Shown: in pieces, positions 7,973 through 17,808 of the stretch | Layout of the letters: each line of letters starts with the position of its first letter | Position numbering within the stretch: position 1 is the stretch's first letter | From: Streptomyces sp. NBRC 110611 | GTDB lineage: Bacteria; Actinomycetota; Actinomycetes; Streptomycetales; Streptomycetaceae | NCBI RefSeq assembly: GCF_001590865.1 | Contig: NZ_BBUY01000003.1 | Coordinates: 193,846-257,845, forward strand | Direction of reading: 5' to 3' | Length of the DNA stretch: 64,000 bases | The notes under the pieces: generated by a model | The model's database searches: none | Told to the model about the DNA's origin: nothing | Seen by the model: the letters and a program-made list of their open reading frames with translations, nothing else | Made by a program: the position numbers and the translations under genes

Positions 7973-9336
7973 GGTACGACAGCATCACCGACGCCATCGG
8001 CGACACCCCGTTGGTCCGTATCGACCCGGCGGTGCACGGCCTGCGCCATATCGACCTCTACGCGAAGCTGGAGATGCTCAACCCGTTCGGCTCGGTCAAG
8101 GACCGGGCGGCCTGGCACATGGCGCGGCCGGGGCTGCCCGACGCGGTCGAGCGCGGGGCGACCGTCATCGAGCTGTCCAGCGGGAACACCGCCAAGGCGC
8201 TGGCCGTGATCGCCGGCATGCACGGCCTGCCGTTCAAGAGCGTCACCAACCGGATGCGGGTCCCGGAGATCAAGGAGCTGCTTCTGCTGCTGGGCGCGGA
8301 GATCGAGGAGTTGCCCGGACAGACCGAGTGCCTCGACCCCACCGACACCGAGGACCCGCTCACCCTCTTCCACCAGGAGCTGTCCCGGCCCGGCAGCCCG
8401 AGCCTGCACACCGACCAGTACTTCAACGTGCTCAACACCGAGGCGCATGCGACCGGCACCGGTCCGGAGATCGTGGCCGACCTCGGCGGCCGGGCCCCGG
8501 ACTGGTTCTTCGCCTGCGTGGGCACCGCCGGATCGTCCACGGGAGTGGCCAGGGTGCTGCGCGCCCACGACCCGGCGGTCCGGGTGGTCGGGCTGGTCGG
8601 CCAGAAGTCCGACTTCATACCGGGCATCCGCAATGTCGACGAGGTGCACGAAGTGGGCCTGTTCGACCCGGCCACGTACGACACGATCGAGGCGGTCGGC
8701 GCCGACGAGGCGATCGACGGGATGCTGACCCTGATCCGCCGCTGTGGCCTGCTCTCCGGCCCCACGGGCGGCGCCGCCTACCACGGCGCGGTACGCCATC
8801 TCCGGCCTCTGGACGCGGAGTTGGACGGGGTATCGGGCGCGGATTTGGACGGGGTGCCGGACGGGGAAACCGGTCGGCGGCGGACCGCCGTCTTCATCAT
8901 CTGTGACCGCGTCGAGAGCTACCTCAGCTACGTCCGCGAACGCCGGCCCGAGCTGCTGGGCCGCCCGCCGGCGAAGAACTCCGTGGCCACCCTCACCGAC
9001 GCCGAGGTGCGCGCGGCCACCGCCGTCGACACCGCCGACGCCCAGAAGTGGATCGCCGCCGAGCACCCGCTGGTGGTGGACCTGCGCGGCCCGTTCGCGT
9101 ACGCCGCACTGCACATCGACGGCTCGGTCAACATCGTCGACGAGCTCTTCGACGAACTCCTCCGCGGCGGCCTGCCGTTCAGCAAGGGGCAGCCGGTCCT
9201 GCTGGCGTGCCCGGTCGGCGAGAAGTCCGCGCGGTACGCGGCGCTGCTGACCCGTATGGGCCATCCCGATGTCCGCAGCCTGGCGGGCGGCATCATCGCC
9301 TGGCGCGACGCCGGTGCCCCCCTGGTGCGTGACTGA
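7969..9336 (+). CDS. Cysteine-synthase-like PLP enzyme fused to a rhodanese domain
   Basis: 455 residues in two domains. Residues 1-300 are an O-acetylserine-sulfhydrylase/CBS-like beta-family enzyme: the PLP lysine is Lys44 (NPFGSVKDR), the substrate loop is SSGNTAKAL, and a Gly-rich phosphate site follows (VGTAGSSTGVA). Residues about 330-455 are a rhodanese domain with candidate catalytic Cys414 in LLACPVGEKSARYA. Joining a beta-replacement enzyme to a sulfur carrier suggests that persulfide sulfur is handed to an aminoacrylate intermediate; that is inference. The start overlaps the upstream stop (ATGA), and the next gene begins two bases after its stop. Confidence 0.85.
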   Translation: MRYDSITDAIGDTPLVRIDPAVHGLRHIDLYAKLEMLNPFGSVKDRAAWHMARPGLPDAVERGATVIELSSGNTAKALAVIAGMHGLPFKSVTNRMRVPEIKELLLLLGAEIEELPGQTECLDPTDTEDPLTLFHQELSRPGSPSLHTDQYFNVLNTEAHATGTGPEIVADLGGRAPDWFFACVGTAGSSTGVARVLRAHDPAVRVVGLVGQKSDFIPGIRNVDEVHEVGLFDPATYDTIEAVGADEAIDGMLTLIRRCGLLSGPTGGAAYHGAVRHLRPLDAELDGVSGADLDGVPDGETGRRRTAVFIICDRVESYLSYVRERRPELLGRPPAKNSVATLTDAEVRAATAVDTADAQKWIAAEHPLVVDLRGPFAYAALHIDGSVNIVDELFDELLRGGLPFSKGQPVLLACPVGEKSARYAALLTRMGHPDVRSLAGGIIAWRDAGAPLVRD

Positions 9337-9337
9337 C

Positions 9338-10561
9338 ATGGGCACAGGTCGCGCTACGGACGGCACCTCGGACGACCTGGCCGCACTGCGGTCGTGGCAG
9401 GCCCCGCTGCGTGCCCAGTTTCCGATCATCACGGCCCACCCGGAGCTGGCCTACCTCGACAACGCGGCCACCTCGCAGAAGCCGCAGGCCGTCCTGGACG
9501 CGGTGCACTCCTACCTCACCACCTCCAACGCCAACGCCGGCCGCGGCACCTACCCCTGGGCCAACGCCACCACGGCCCTGGTCGAGCGGACCCGCGACCG
9601 GGTCAAGCGCTTTCTGCACGACCCGGACCCCGGCCGCTCCGCCGTCCACTTCACCAGCGGCACCACCGAGGGCCTGCGCACCATCGCCCTCGACTGGCTG
9701 ACCGCCTTCCTCACCGACGGCGACGAGATCATCGTTCCGTTCGCCGACCACCGGGCGAACCTCGATCCCTGGCTGGAGGCCCAGCGCCTGCTGGGCTGGC
9801 GCGGCATCCACGTCCAGGTCCGCCAACTCCCTTACCAGGCAGGCTCCGGCGACTACGACCCGGCGGCGCTCGCCACGCTGCTCACCCCCCGCACCCGCTT
9901 CCTCGCGGCCACCCACGTCCACCACGTCTACGGCGGCGACATGAACGTCCACCGCCTCCGCGAGACGGCCGGCCCGGACCTGCCGATCTGCCTCGACGCC
10001 GCCCAGAGCGTCGGCCATCTCCCGGTCTCCCTGGCCGAACTCGACGTGGACTTCGTGGTGTTCTCCGGGCACAAGACGCTGGCCCCGCCGGGCACCGGCG
10101 CCGTGTGGTCCCGGGGGGTGCGCGGCCCCGCCTTCCGTCCCGGCGGCTGGCAGGGCACCCCCAACACCGCCGGTATCGCCGGGCTGGCGGCGGCCCTGGA
10201 CTGGCTGGACGCGGCGGGTCCGGACCGTATCGAACGCTGGACGGTGGCACTCGCCGCCCGGCTGACCGACGGCCTGAGCCGGCTGGCCCCCTACGAGATC
10301 CTCGGCTGCCGGGCGAGCCTGCCGGCCGCCTCCCAGGTGCAGCGCCGCCGCAGCATCGTCACCTTCCGGCACCGCGACATCGGCTCCAACGACCTGGGCT
10401 TCATCCTCTACAGCCATGGCTTCATGGTCCGTTCCGACCACCACTGCCAGGCCGGCACGGACGCCGGTGCGAAGGACGGCTCCGTACGGGTGAGCCTGCA
10501 CGTGCACAACACCCCCGAGGAGGTGGACGCGCTACTCTCCACCCTCACCAGTCTGCAATGA
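9338..10561 (+). CDS. SufS/CsdA-like class V PLP enzyme (cysteine desulfurase-like)
   Basis: 407 residues. DNAATSQKPQAV near the N-terminus, HFTSGTTEGLR, and the PLP lysine Lys246 in FSGHKTLAPPG are classic class V features. Cys370 in RSDHHCQAGTD matches the active-site cysteine of SufS-type desulfurases (RxGHHC), so sulfur mobilisation from cysteine is likely. No SufB/C/D/U or IscU gene is nearby, so it probably serves the local rhodanese fusion rather than Fe-S assembly. The start is two bases after the upstream stop; translation may rely on coupling. Confidence 0.87.
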   Translation: MGTGRATDGTSDDLAALRSWQAPLRAQFPIITAHPELAYLDNAATSQKPQAVLDAVHSYLTTSNANAGRGTYPWANATTALVERTRDRVKRFLHDPDPGRSAVHFTSGTTEGLRTIALDWLTAFLTDGDEIIVPFADHRANLDPWLEAQRLLGWRGIHVQVRQLPYQAGSGDYDPAALATLLTPRTRFLAATHVHHVYGGDMNVHRLRETAGPDLPICLDAAQSVGHLPVSLAELDVDFVVFSGHKTLAPPGTGAVWSRGVRGPAFRPGGWQGTPNTAGIAGLAAALDWLDAAGPDRIERWTVALAARLTDGLSRLAPYEILGCRASLPAASQVQRRRSIVTFRHRDIGSNDLGFILYSHGFMVRSDHHCQAGTDAGAKDGSVRVSLHVHNTPEEVDALLSTLTSLQ

Positions 10562-10596
10562 TTTTCACAACCAATCAGTGACGATCATCGTTGTGA
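10553..10596. promoter_or_regulatory. Zur-box-like half site and inverted repeat before the methyltransferase
   Basis: AATGATTTTCA at 10557-10567 matches 11 consecutive bases of the actinobacterial Zur consensus TGAAAATGATTTTCA as I remember it, but the left half is degraded. The same region holds TCACAAC/GTTGTGA arms at 10565-10571 and 10590-10596 and the palindrome ACGATCATCGT at 10581-10591. An AT-rich stretch with this much symmetry in a GC-rich genome suggests a control site; which regulator binds is open. Confidence 0.3.
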
Positions 10597-10615
10597 CCTT
10601 GGGTGTGATGCTGCG

Positions 10616-12028
<1,413 letters not shown>

Positions 12029-12138
12029 CTAACCCGTCCATATGCTTTTCGGCTTTCCCGTACGGTGCGACATGCGCGTGTTTCACCCAGGTGGGCGCAC
12101 GGGAAGCAGTGCGCGGATCCGTCAGCGCCGCCCTCGGG

Positions 12139-12498
12139 TCACGACGTGCCTTCGCGCTCCCGCACCACCTCGCCCGGTAGAGCCGAGCCCTTCTCGATGA
12201 CGTCCGCCAGTGCACGGGCCACCGGGGCGGAGCACTCGCCGAGGTTCACCAGGGCATAGCCGTCGCCGTCGGTGCGCCGGACGGGGCGGATGTCCATCGC
12301 GGGAAGCTGAATGCCCGCGTGCCGCAGTGCCCTGCGGAGGGCGCGGTGCGCCTCCTCCGCTTCCCCGACCTTCTTCGCCCTCTGTGCCTTCTCCAGATCC
12401 TGTGTCTTCTCCGCCCTCGGCGCCTTCTCCGCCTTCCCCGCCGTCTCTGCCTTGTCCGTCGCTCGGGTCGTCGTCACCGCTTGCCGCTCCGTCGTCAT
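12139..12498 (-). CDS. Small charged hypothetical protein
   Basis: 119 residues. The first half is a Lys/Glu/Ala-rich, probably helical tail (repeats of KAEKA type). The second half is a compact domain containing LRHAGIQLPAMDI and ALVNLGECSAPVARALADVI. There is no signal peptide or membrane segment. The ATG at 12496-12498 is chosen with GGAGCGGAA upstream; a longer frame to 12627 exists, but its extra part looks like leader. I do not recognise the family. Confidence 0.55.
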   Translation of the reverse strand: MTTERQAVTTTRATDKAETAGKAEKAPRAEKTQDLEKAQRAKKVGEAEEAHRALRRALRHAGIQLPAMDIRPVRRTDGDGYALVNLGECSAPVARALADVIEKGSALPGEVVREREGTS

Positions 12499-12690
12499 GG
12501 ATTCCGCTCCGTCCGGCCCATACCTTTCCGCAGCACGGGCCTTGGCCACTGTGCGTGTTCCGGGCAGTACCAGAATGGCCCCGGAACGCAGATCGGCGCC
12601 GCACACCGGCTGTTTTTCCCTCCACACGATGACGCGGGACAGCGGCGCACGACGGCACGTGACGGCGCGCGGCAGCGCACGTGCTGGGGG

Positions 12691-12732
12691 CTGGAGCTGG
12701 GACTGGAGCTGGGACTGGAGCTGGGACTGGGA
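12691..12732. repeat. 12-bp tandem repeat, about 3.5 copies
   Basis: CTGGAGCTGGGA is repeated three times plus a remnant. It lies in the 12499-12815 interval between two genes on the minus strand. Apart from this repeat and the parS site at 12788, that interval shows nothing that I can name. Confidence 0.75.
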
Positions 12733-12787
12733 CGGAGTGAACTCCGGGAGCTTTATGGGTGGTTCATGCCATCGGATGCCATCGGGT

Positions 12788-12801
12788 GTTTCACGTGAAA
12801 C
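12788..12801. promoter_or_regulatory. parS: parS site (ParB binding)
   Basis: A perfect GTTTCACGTGAAAC, the Streptomyces parS 14-mer, sits inside a 20-bp palindrome at 12785-12804. It is intergenic, 15 bp beyond the stop of the gene at 12816-13352. ParB bound at such sites organises the origin region for segregation. Confidence 0.9.
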
Positions 12802-12815
12802 ACCGTGTGTACCGC

Positions 12816-13352
12816 TCAGATGGTGCGGGCGGTGTGTGCGTGGCGACGGGCCGCCGGGATGATCGCGGCACGCGCGTCCGCATACGTACCGCTGTGCCTC
12901 TTGGTTCCGCCACCCGCGGTGGACAGCGGCTCGATGCCGCGGATACGGCGGCTGCGCAGGCCCGGAGAGGCTCCATGCGCCTCGGCGCTGATGCGCTGCT
13001 TGATCGTCGGCGGCAGCTCCGGCCGAGCGAACGTCCAGCCCACAGGCCAGCTTTGGCCGTACAGCGGTACGGAGCGAGGCGCGGGAATGCGGGGCACGGC
13101 TCGTGCGGCCGACACCGCAGGAGTGCCTGCGTCCGGGTCACGGTCCGGTTCGGGTTCGACACGGCGCGCCGCCTCGGGGACCTCGTCTCCCGGGGTGCCG
13201 GTGCCCGTGTTCCCGTCGCCCAAGGTCCGCTCGTACAGCGCGGCCTCCCGGCGCGCGGCCGACGCCGGCGCGGAAACACCCAGGGCAGCCAGCAGCTTGC
13301 CGAGCAGGGCAAGGCACGTAGCCCAGAACTTCATGACCTTGGTCGCAGCCAT
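12816..13352 (-). CDS. DUF6344-like hypothetical protein
   Basis: 178 residues. The N-terminus MAATKVMKFWATCLALLGKL is a basic start with a hydrophobic helix (signal peptide or anchor). A long Pro/Arg/Asp-rich linker follows. The segment LPPTIKQRISAEAHGASPG near residue 120 is the part that I associate with DUF6344 proteins of Streptomyces. Function is unknown. The ATG at 13350-13352 has GCGAGGGG upstream. The family name is from memory and moderately sure. Confidence 0.6.
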   Translation of the reverse strand: MAATKVMKFWATCLALLGKLLAALGVSAPASAARREAALYERTLGDGNTGTGTPGDEVPEAARRVEPEPDRDPDAGTPAVSAARAVPRIPAPRSVPLYGQSWPVGWTFARPELPPTIKQRISAEAHGASPGLRSRRIRGIEPLSTAGGGTKRHSGTYADARAAIIPAARRHAHTARTI

Positions 13353-13691
13353 GGCCCCTCGCTTTCGGTCAGGATCTCCCGAGAGATCCGTTGCGTCCTC
13401 TGCGCTGCTACGCCAGCGCTTGCTTCTCGCTGTGTGCGCGTACTTCCGTTGCGCTGCCTCAGTTGCGCCGCTCCGCTCGTATCGCTTACGGTGCGCCGCT
13501 TCTGTTGCGTTTTCTTATGATGAGTACGCAATGAGAGGATTCACGGACCCACGCCCCTGGATCGGCGTTCTTCCGATGAACACCACCCGTCCGCAGTAGC
13601 CGGCCGAAGCGCGCAGTGGATTCTCGGGTGATGTCGGGTTATGGCCGTGCCGGGCCGGGAGGCGGACGGTGGCGCCGGGCCGTCTGCCGGC
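13353..13691 (-). promoter_or_regulatory. Leader region with a palindrome and four CGCAAC-type repeats
   Basis: This 339-bp gap has no believable gene. Upstream of the gene starting at 13352 it holds a perfect inverted repeat, GGATCTC-CCGA-GAGATCC (13372-13389). On the minus strand there are four related 11-mers: CGCAACAGAAG (13499-13509), CGCAACTGAGG (13457-13467), CGCAACGGAAG (13443-13453) and CGCAACGGATC (13385-13395). The shared core CGCAACNGA suggests repeated protein-binding sites or a repetitive leader. Near 13510-13530 the region is AT-rich and may contain the promoter. Confidence 0.4.
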
Positions 13692-14129
13692 TCACGCCGG
13701 CGACGGCTCCCCTGTGCGGGCCATCTCGGCCATGGTGCGGACGGCCTCGGGTTCGGGGGTGCCGGGCGGGATGATCGCGAGATCCCACCGGCCGTGACCC
13801 GTGGAGACCAGGCAGATGGTGTCCGGCCCCGGACGGCGGGTGGCGGTGCGGCGGAGGCGGATCACATGGCCCGAGACGAGGATGTGCGCGGGGAATGCGG
13901 GCCAGCCGGTCCCGTTGACGGTGACATGGGTGATCCGCGGCCAGTCGAACGGCAACGCGCTGAGCAGCTCGGGGAGTTCGGCCAGGAGATCGGTCGAGTG
14001 CGGCCACCAGACACCGTCGATGCGCCGCACCGCGTCGGCGTGCGGGGCGATGGCCAGGCGGGCGACGGGCGGCGGAGCGTGGTGCGGCGGCCAGGCCGGA
14101 CGGGCATGGTCCGCGGGGTCGGTGGTCAT
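13692..14129 (-). CDS. DUF5994 family protein
   Basis: 145 residues. The order RLAIAP, then RIDGVWWPHSTDLLAELPEL, then WPRITHVTVNGTGWP, then GHVIRL and AIIPPGTP follows the DUF5994 pattern common in Streptomyces. It is cytoplasmic, with no signal or membrane segment, and of unknown function. It is followed on the same strand by no close partner; the small membrane protein gene lies 72 bp upstream. Confidence 0.75.
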   Translation of the reverse strand: MTTDPADHARPAWPPHHAPPPVARLAIAPHADAVRRIDGVWWPHSTDLLAELPELLSALPFDWPRITHVTVNGTGWPAFPAHILVSGHVIRLRRTATRRPGPDTICLVSTGHGRWDLAIIPPGTPEPEAVRTMAEMARTGEPSPA

Positions 14130-14201
14130 GCGGGGCTCCTGATACGGCGGGCCGCTACCCGGTCGTGGTCACAGGCCGTCCGTGGTTACAGGCCGTCCTG
14201 G

Positions 14202-14441
14202 TCACAGGCCGTCGCTCTCGTCGGAAGGGGGCGGCGGTCCGGTCGTACGGGATCCGGGGCGGGCATCGTGGTGCGGCCGCTTGTGCGCCCGCTCCCGCAT
14301 CGACCGCTTCCAGTCCGCGTACCGGTGGTGGGTGGCCATCCGACCGGCCGTCTGGGCGTTGACCCGGTGGATGAGTAGCACCCCCAGCGCAACCATCGCC
14401 AGCAGCACGACCACGGTCAACAGAGTCTGCACGGTGCTCAC
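14202..14441 (-). CDS. Small single-span membrane protein
   Basis: 79 residues. A hydrophobic helix (TLLTVVVLLAMVALGVLLI) at the N-terminus is followed by a basic cytoplasmic tail rich in His, Arg and Lys. The start is either the GTG at 14439-14441 or the GTG three codons downstream at 14432; the second has better spacing to GAGG. A longer frame upstream is made of CCTCGGT-type degenerate repeats and is unlikely to be translated. Function is unknown. Confidence 0.55.
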   Translation of the reverse strand: MSTVQTLLTVVVLLAMVALGVLLIHRVNAQTAGRMATHHRYADWKRSMRERAHKRPHHDARPGSRTTGPPPPSDESDGL

Positions 14442-14616
14442 CTCACCGAATCCCTCGGTATGCCTCGGTGCGCCTCGGTGTCCCCGGGCTTCCTTCGGCT
14501 CTCTTCGGACTTCTTCGGTGTTCCGGTGGTTCCACGGTACCCCGCACGGCACGATGCACCCCGCGCCGCTCGACGCACCCCGCACCGCTCCTCGGCGGGG
14601 GGCATCGGAGGTCAAC

Positions 14617-14634
14617 ATCTACAACGCTGTAGAT
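14617..14634. promoter_or_regulatory. BlaI-type operator upstream of terB
   Basis: A perfect 7-4-7 inverted repeat, ATCTACA-ACGC-TGTAGAT, lies 45 bp before the terB start. It matches two more sites in this locus (15839, 17740). CTACA/TGTAG dyads are the known recognition type of BlaI/MecI repressors, and a BlaI-family gene is at 15980. Confidence 0.75.
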
Positions 14635-14678
14635 TTTACTTCCGCATGACCATTGCTTCATCGACGGAGGAGATTCCC

Positions 14679-15134
14679 ATGGCCCTGTGGGACCGGATCA
14701 AGGATTCCGCGCAGACGATGCAGTCCCAGCTCGTCGCCACGAAGAACGAGCTCAAGAGCGGCGCCTTCCGGGACGCGAGCATGGCGATGTGCGCGCTGGT
14801 GGCCGCCGCCGACGGCACCATCGACCCGTCGGAGCGCCGACGGGTGGCGCAGCTCATCGCGTCCAACGAGGTACTGCAGAACTTCGCGGCGGACGATCTG
14901 CAGCGCCGCTTCGACGGCTACCTCGACAAGCTCGTCGCCGACTTCGACTTCGGCAAGGTGAGCGTGCTGCAGGAGATCGGCAAGGTGAAGAAGAAGCCGG
15001 CCGAGGCGCGCGCCGTGGTCCAGATCGGCATCGTGATCGGTGGCGCGGACGGCGACTTCGACAAGACGGAGCAGGCAGTGGTGCGCGAGGTGTGCTTCGC
15101 GCTGGGCATCACGCCGGCGGAGTTCGATCTCTGA
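14679..15134 (+). CDS. TerB-family tellurite/stress protein
   Basis: 151 residues. MALWDRIKDS is followed by the helical TerB-like core with two Asp-rich metal-type loops, AAADGTIDPSE and GGADGDFDKTE, near residues 43 and 122. TerB proteins are cytoplasmic and linked to tellurite and other stress responses through Ter complexes. The start has ACGGAGGAG upstream; an earlier in-frame ATG lacks such a site. The gene is convergent with terD, with a strong shared terminator, and carries a BlaI-type operator 45 bp upstream. Confidence 0.88.
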   Translation: MALWDRIKDSAQTMQSQLVATKNELKSGAFRDASMAMCALVAAADGTIDPSERRRVAQLIASNEVLQNFAADDLQRRFDGYLDKLVADFDFGKVSVLQEIGKVKKKPAEARAVVQIGIVIGGADGDFDKTEQAVVREVCFALGITPAEFDL

Positions 15135-15144
15135 AACCGGAACA

Positions 15145-15191
15145 CCCAAGGGGGCCGGTACGTCAGCAGCCGACGTACCGGCCCCCTTGGG
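15145..15191. terminator. Bidirectional terminator between terB and terD
   Basis: Two perfectly complementary 20-nt arms, CCCAAGGGGGCCGGTACGTC and its complement, flank a 7-nt loop between the convergent terB and terD genes. It is the strongest simple hairpin in this part of the window. Confidence 0.85.
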
Positions 15192-15219
15192 CAACGGCCA
15201 GACCTCAGACGTCGACGCC

Positions 15220-15795
15220 TCAGACGTTGACGCCGAAGTCCGCGGCGATACCCGCCAGGCCGGACGCGTAGCCCTGGCCCACCGCGCGGAACTTCCACTC
15301 CGCCCCGTGCCGGTAGAGCTCACCGAAGACCATCGCGGTCTCGGTCGAGGCGTCCTCGCTCAAGTCGTAGCGGGCCAGCTCGGCCCCGTCCGCCTGGTTC
15401 ACGACGCGGATGAACGCGTTGCGGACCTGGCCGAAACTCTGCCCGCGGCTCGCCGCGTCGTGAATGGAGACCGGGAAGACGATCTTCGCGATCTCGGCGG
15501 GCACATCGGCCAGCCTGACGTTGATGGACTCGTCGTCCCCCTCGCCCTCACCGGTCAGGTTGTCACCGGTGTGCTGGACCGAACCGTCCGGGCTGGCGAG
15601 GTTGTTGTAGAAGACGAAGTGCGCGTCGGAGGCGACCTTGCCCGCCTCGGTGCACAGCAGGGCGCTGGCGTCCAGATCGTAGTCGGCACCCGTCGTCGTC
15701 CGTACGTCCCAGCCGAGGCCGACCGTGACCGCGGTCAGTCCGGGCGCTTCCTTCGACAGCGAGACGTTGCCGCCCTTGGCCAGCGAGACTCCCAT
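15220..15795 (-). CDS. TerD-family calcium-binding stress protein
   Basis: 191 residues, the usual family length. [20 protein letters not shown] is the typical TerD opening; [10 protein letters not shown] and the [10 protein letters not shown] segment are the conserved calcium-binding parts. TerD proteins bind Ca2+ and support tellurite, oxidative and developmental stress responses in Streptomyces. The ATG at 15793-15795 follows TGGAGGGAA. A BlaI-type operator lies 44 bp upstream, between this gene and blaI. Confidence 0.93.
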   Translation of the reverse strand: MGVSLAKGGNVSLSKEAPGLTAVTVGLGWDVRTTTGADYDLDASALLCTEAGKVASDAHFVFYNNLASPDGSVQHTGDNLTGEGEGDDESINVRLADVPAEIAKIVFPVSIHDAASRGQSFGQVRNAFIRVVNQADGAELARYDLSEDASTETAMVFGELYRHGAEWKFRAVGQGYASGLAGIAADFGVNV

Positions 15796-15838
15796 GGCTT
15801 CCCTCCAGGTATTGCCTGTATTCCGGGTCGGGCTCAAA

Positions 15839-15856
15839 ATCTACAGGAGTGTAGAA
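15839..15856. promoter_or_regulatory. BlaI-type operator between terD and the BlaI gene
   Basis: ATCTACA-GGAG-TGTAGAA, with the same arms and N4 spacer as the other two sites. It is 44 bp from the terD start and 124 bp from the BlaI-family start, so it could control both directions, including self-repression. Confidence 0.75.
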
Positions 15857-15979
15857 GAATGGGCGCGGAGCCTGCCGCGTCCGGCGACAGGGGCCGGATG
15901 CGACCGCCTGGATCCGGCCACTCAGTAAAATGCGCCGGTGTCCCGGCCCCGGGACACCGGCGCGTTGGGAGGCGACAGC

Positions 15980-16549
15980 ATGGGCGGCAGTACGCCCTTC
16001 GGCAGGACGCTGGGCGTCGGCGGCACACCAGGCCGGGCGAGGCTGGGTGACCTCGGCGGAGCCGGGCGGGAACGTGCCCGCCGACGCGGCCAGGGCCAGC
16101 TGGAGGCTCAGGTGCTGGCCGCGCTGCACCATGCGCCGGGCCCGGTCACCGCCGCCTGGGTGCAGGAACGACTCGGCAGGGATCTCGCGTACACGACCGT
16201 GATGACGATCCTCTCCCGGCTGCATGCCAAGCAGGCCGTCACCCGCGAGCGGTCCGGCCGTGCCTACGTGTGGACGCCGGCCGCCGACGAGGCGGGACTC
16301 GCCGCGCTGCGGATGCGCCGCGTCCTGGACGGCGAACCGGACCGGGACGCCGTACTGACCAGCTTCGTCTCCGCGCTCTCGGAGCACGACGAGCAGCTGC
16401 TGCGCGCCCTCCTCGACCGCGCCGATGACGCCGAGGCCGGCGAGGCTGCGGCGGGCGAAGCGGCGGCGGGCACGGCTGCGGCGGGCGAGGCCGACGCAGG
16501 CGTCGAAGCCGGGCCCGGCACGGGCGAAGCGCACGGAGACGGAGCCTGA
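15980..16549 (+). CDS. BlaI/MecI/CopY-family transcriptional repressor
   Basis: 189 residues. After a Gly/Arg-rich N-terminal extension of about 38 residues comes the winged helix: GQLEAQVLAALH, then YTTVMTILSRLHAKQAVTRE, then SGRAYVWTP. The C-terminal dimerisation region (VLTSFVSALSEHDEQLLRALL) is intact. The last 50 residues are an Ala/Gly/Glu repeat of AAAGEA type. The start has GGGAGG nine bases upstream. The M56 peptidase gene follows at 3 bp, the classic repressor/sensor pair. Likely targets are the three CTACA-N4-TGTAG sites here. Confidence 0.92.
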   Translation: MGGSTPFGRTLGVGGTPGRARLGDLGGAGRERARRRGQGQLEAQVLAALHHAPGPVTAAWVQERLGRDLAYTTVMTILSRLHAKQAVTRERSGRAYVWTPAADEAGLAALRMRRVLDGEPDRDAVLTSFVSALSEHDEQLLRALLDRADDAEAGEAAAGEAAAGTAAAGEADAGVEAGPGTGEAHGDGA

Positions 16550-16552
16550 CCG

Positions 16553-17518
16553 GTGGGCGTCTTCGTGTTCCTGCCCCTCGTCCTGCCGCTCACCGCGCTG
16601 CCGATCGCCCGGCTCGCGGAGCAGCACCTCCACCCGCGCGCCACCACCCGCCTGCTGACCCTGCTCGGCGCCGTCCTCGGCCTGTGCAGCACGCTCTGCC
16701 TGGCGCTGCTGATGGTCGTGGGCACCGCTCAACTCCCCGGCAATCCGCTGCCGGACGGCTGGTCGGACCCGGAGGTGCGGGCCGCGGTCCCGTACGCCGA
16801 GATCGCCGGCTCCGCCGCGATCCCCCTGCTGGCCGCCGCCCTCCTCACGTGTGGCGCCGCGCTGCGCCGGCACCGCCGGGTCCGGGCCCGTACGCACTAC
16901 GCCCTCGACGCGCTGCCGGCCGGCACCGATCCCGCCGTACTGCCGGACGACGAGCCGTACGCCTACGCCGTGCCCGGCACCCCGGCCCGCCCCGGACGGC
17001 CCGCCCGGCCCGGCCGGATCGCGGTCTCCCGCGGGATGCTGCGCAGCCTGGACGGCAACGAGCGGCGCGCGCTGTTCGCCCACGAGCGCGCGCATCTGCA
17101 CTGCCGTCATCACCGCTATCTGCTCGCCGTACGCCTGGCCGGCTGCGTCAACCCGCTGCTGCTGCCGCTGCGTTCCGCCGTTGCCTTCGCCACTGAGCGC
17201 TGGGCGGACGAGGAGGCCGCGCGGGTGGTCGGCGACCGGCGGCTGACCGCCCGTGCCGTGGGCAAGGCGGCGCTGATCGCCCGGCCCGCGCCCGCTCCGG
17301 AGCTGGCGCACTTCGCGGCGCCGGAACCGGGACCGGTACCGCGCCGGGTGGCGGCGCTGCTCGGCCCCGTACCGCCGGCCCGGCAGTGGCCGCCGGCGCT
17401 GACCCGGGCGGGTCTGGCCGCGCTGATGGCGGCCGCCGGTACCGCCGCGTCCGCGGTCTCCGCGCTCAACGCGGCGGTGGCACTGTTCCTGGTCCTCAAG
17501 GCGGCGACACCACTCTGA
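16553..17518 (+). CDS. M56-family (BlaR1/MecR1-like) membrane metallopeptidase
   Basis: 321 residues. Membrane helices lie near residues 1-20, 33-56 and 82-103, and one is at the C-terminus. The zinc motif HERAH is at residues 177-181 (LFAHERAHLHCRHH), and the downstream ERWADEEAARVVGD helix is typical of M56. There is no penicillin-binding sensor domain, so any signal must reach it otherwise. In BlaR1-type systems the peptidase leads to cleavage or inactivation of the repressor. The GTG start is three bases after the repressor stop. Confidence 0.9.
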   Translation: MGVFVFLPLVLPLTALPIARLAEQHLHPRATTRLLTLLGAVLGLCSTLCLALLMVVGTAQLPGNPLPDGWSDPEVRAAVPYAEIAGSAAIPLLAAALLTCGAALRRHRRVRARTHYALDALPAGTDPAVLPDDEPYAYAVPGTPARPGRPARPGRIAVSRGMLRSLDGNERRALFAHERAHLHCRHHRYLLAVRLAGCVNPLLLPLRSAVAFATERWADEEAARVVGDRRLTARAVGKAALIARPAPAPELAHFAAPEPGPVPRRVAALLGPVPPARQWPPALTRAGLAALMAAAGTAASAVSALNAAVALFLVLKAATPL

Positions 17519-17739
17519 CGGCCCGCTCCGGCAGTCCGCCCTGGCAGCCCGCTCCGGCAGTCCGCTCCGGCAGCTGCTGACCCCCCGGGCTCACGCCGAC
17601 GCCCGGTTTCACGTTCCCGGGGCAGGCGGGGCCGCCAAGGAGGCACACTGATCGCCAGGACGTGCGTCACCCCCGTCACAAGCGCAGACACGGGCACAGC
17701 CCCAGGCACAGGCACAGGCACAGCGTCACGGGAGCCAAC

Positions 17740-17757
17740 TTCTACACACTTGTAGAA
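17740..17757. promoter_or_regulatory. BlaI-type operator upstream of a small unknown gene
   Basis: TTCTACA-CACT-TGTAGAA, a perfect 7-4-7 dyad, lies 52 bp before the gene at 17809. It ends a 290-bp gap after the M56 gene that otherwise holds CTCCGGCAGTCCG and CAGGCA short repeats and no gene. Confidence 0.75.
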
Positions 17758-17808
17758 CTTCCCGGTAGAGTTGGCGCAGATGCGCAACGGGCGCGGCCGA
17801 AGGGGGAG

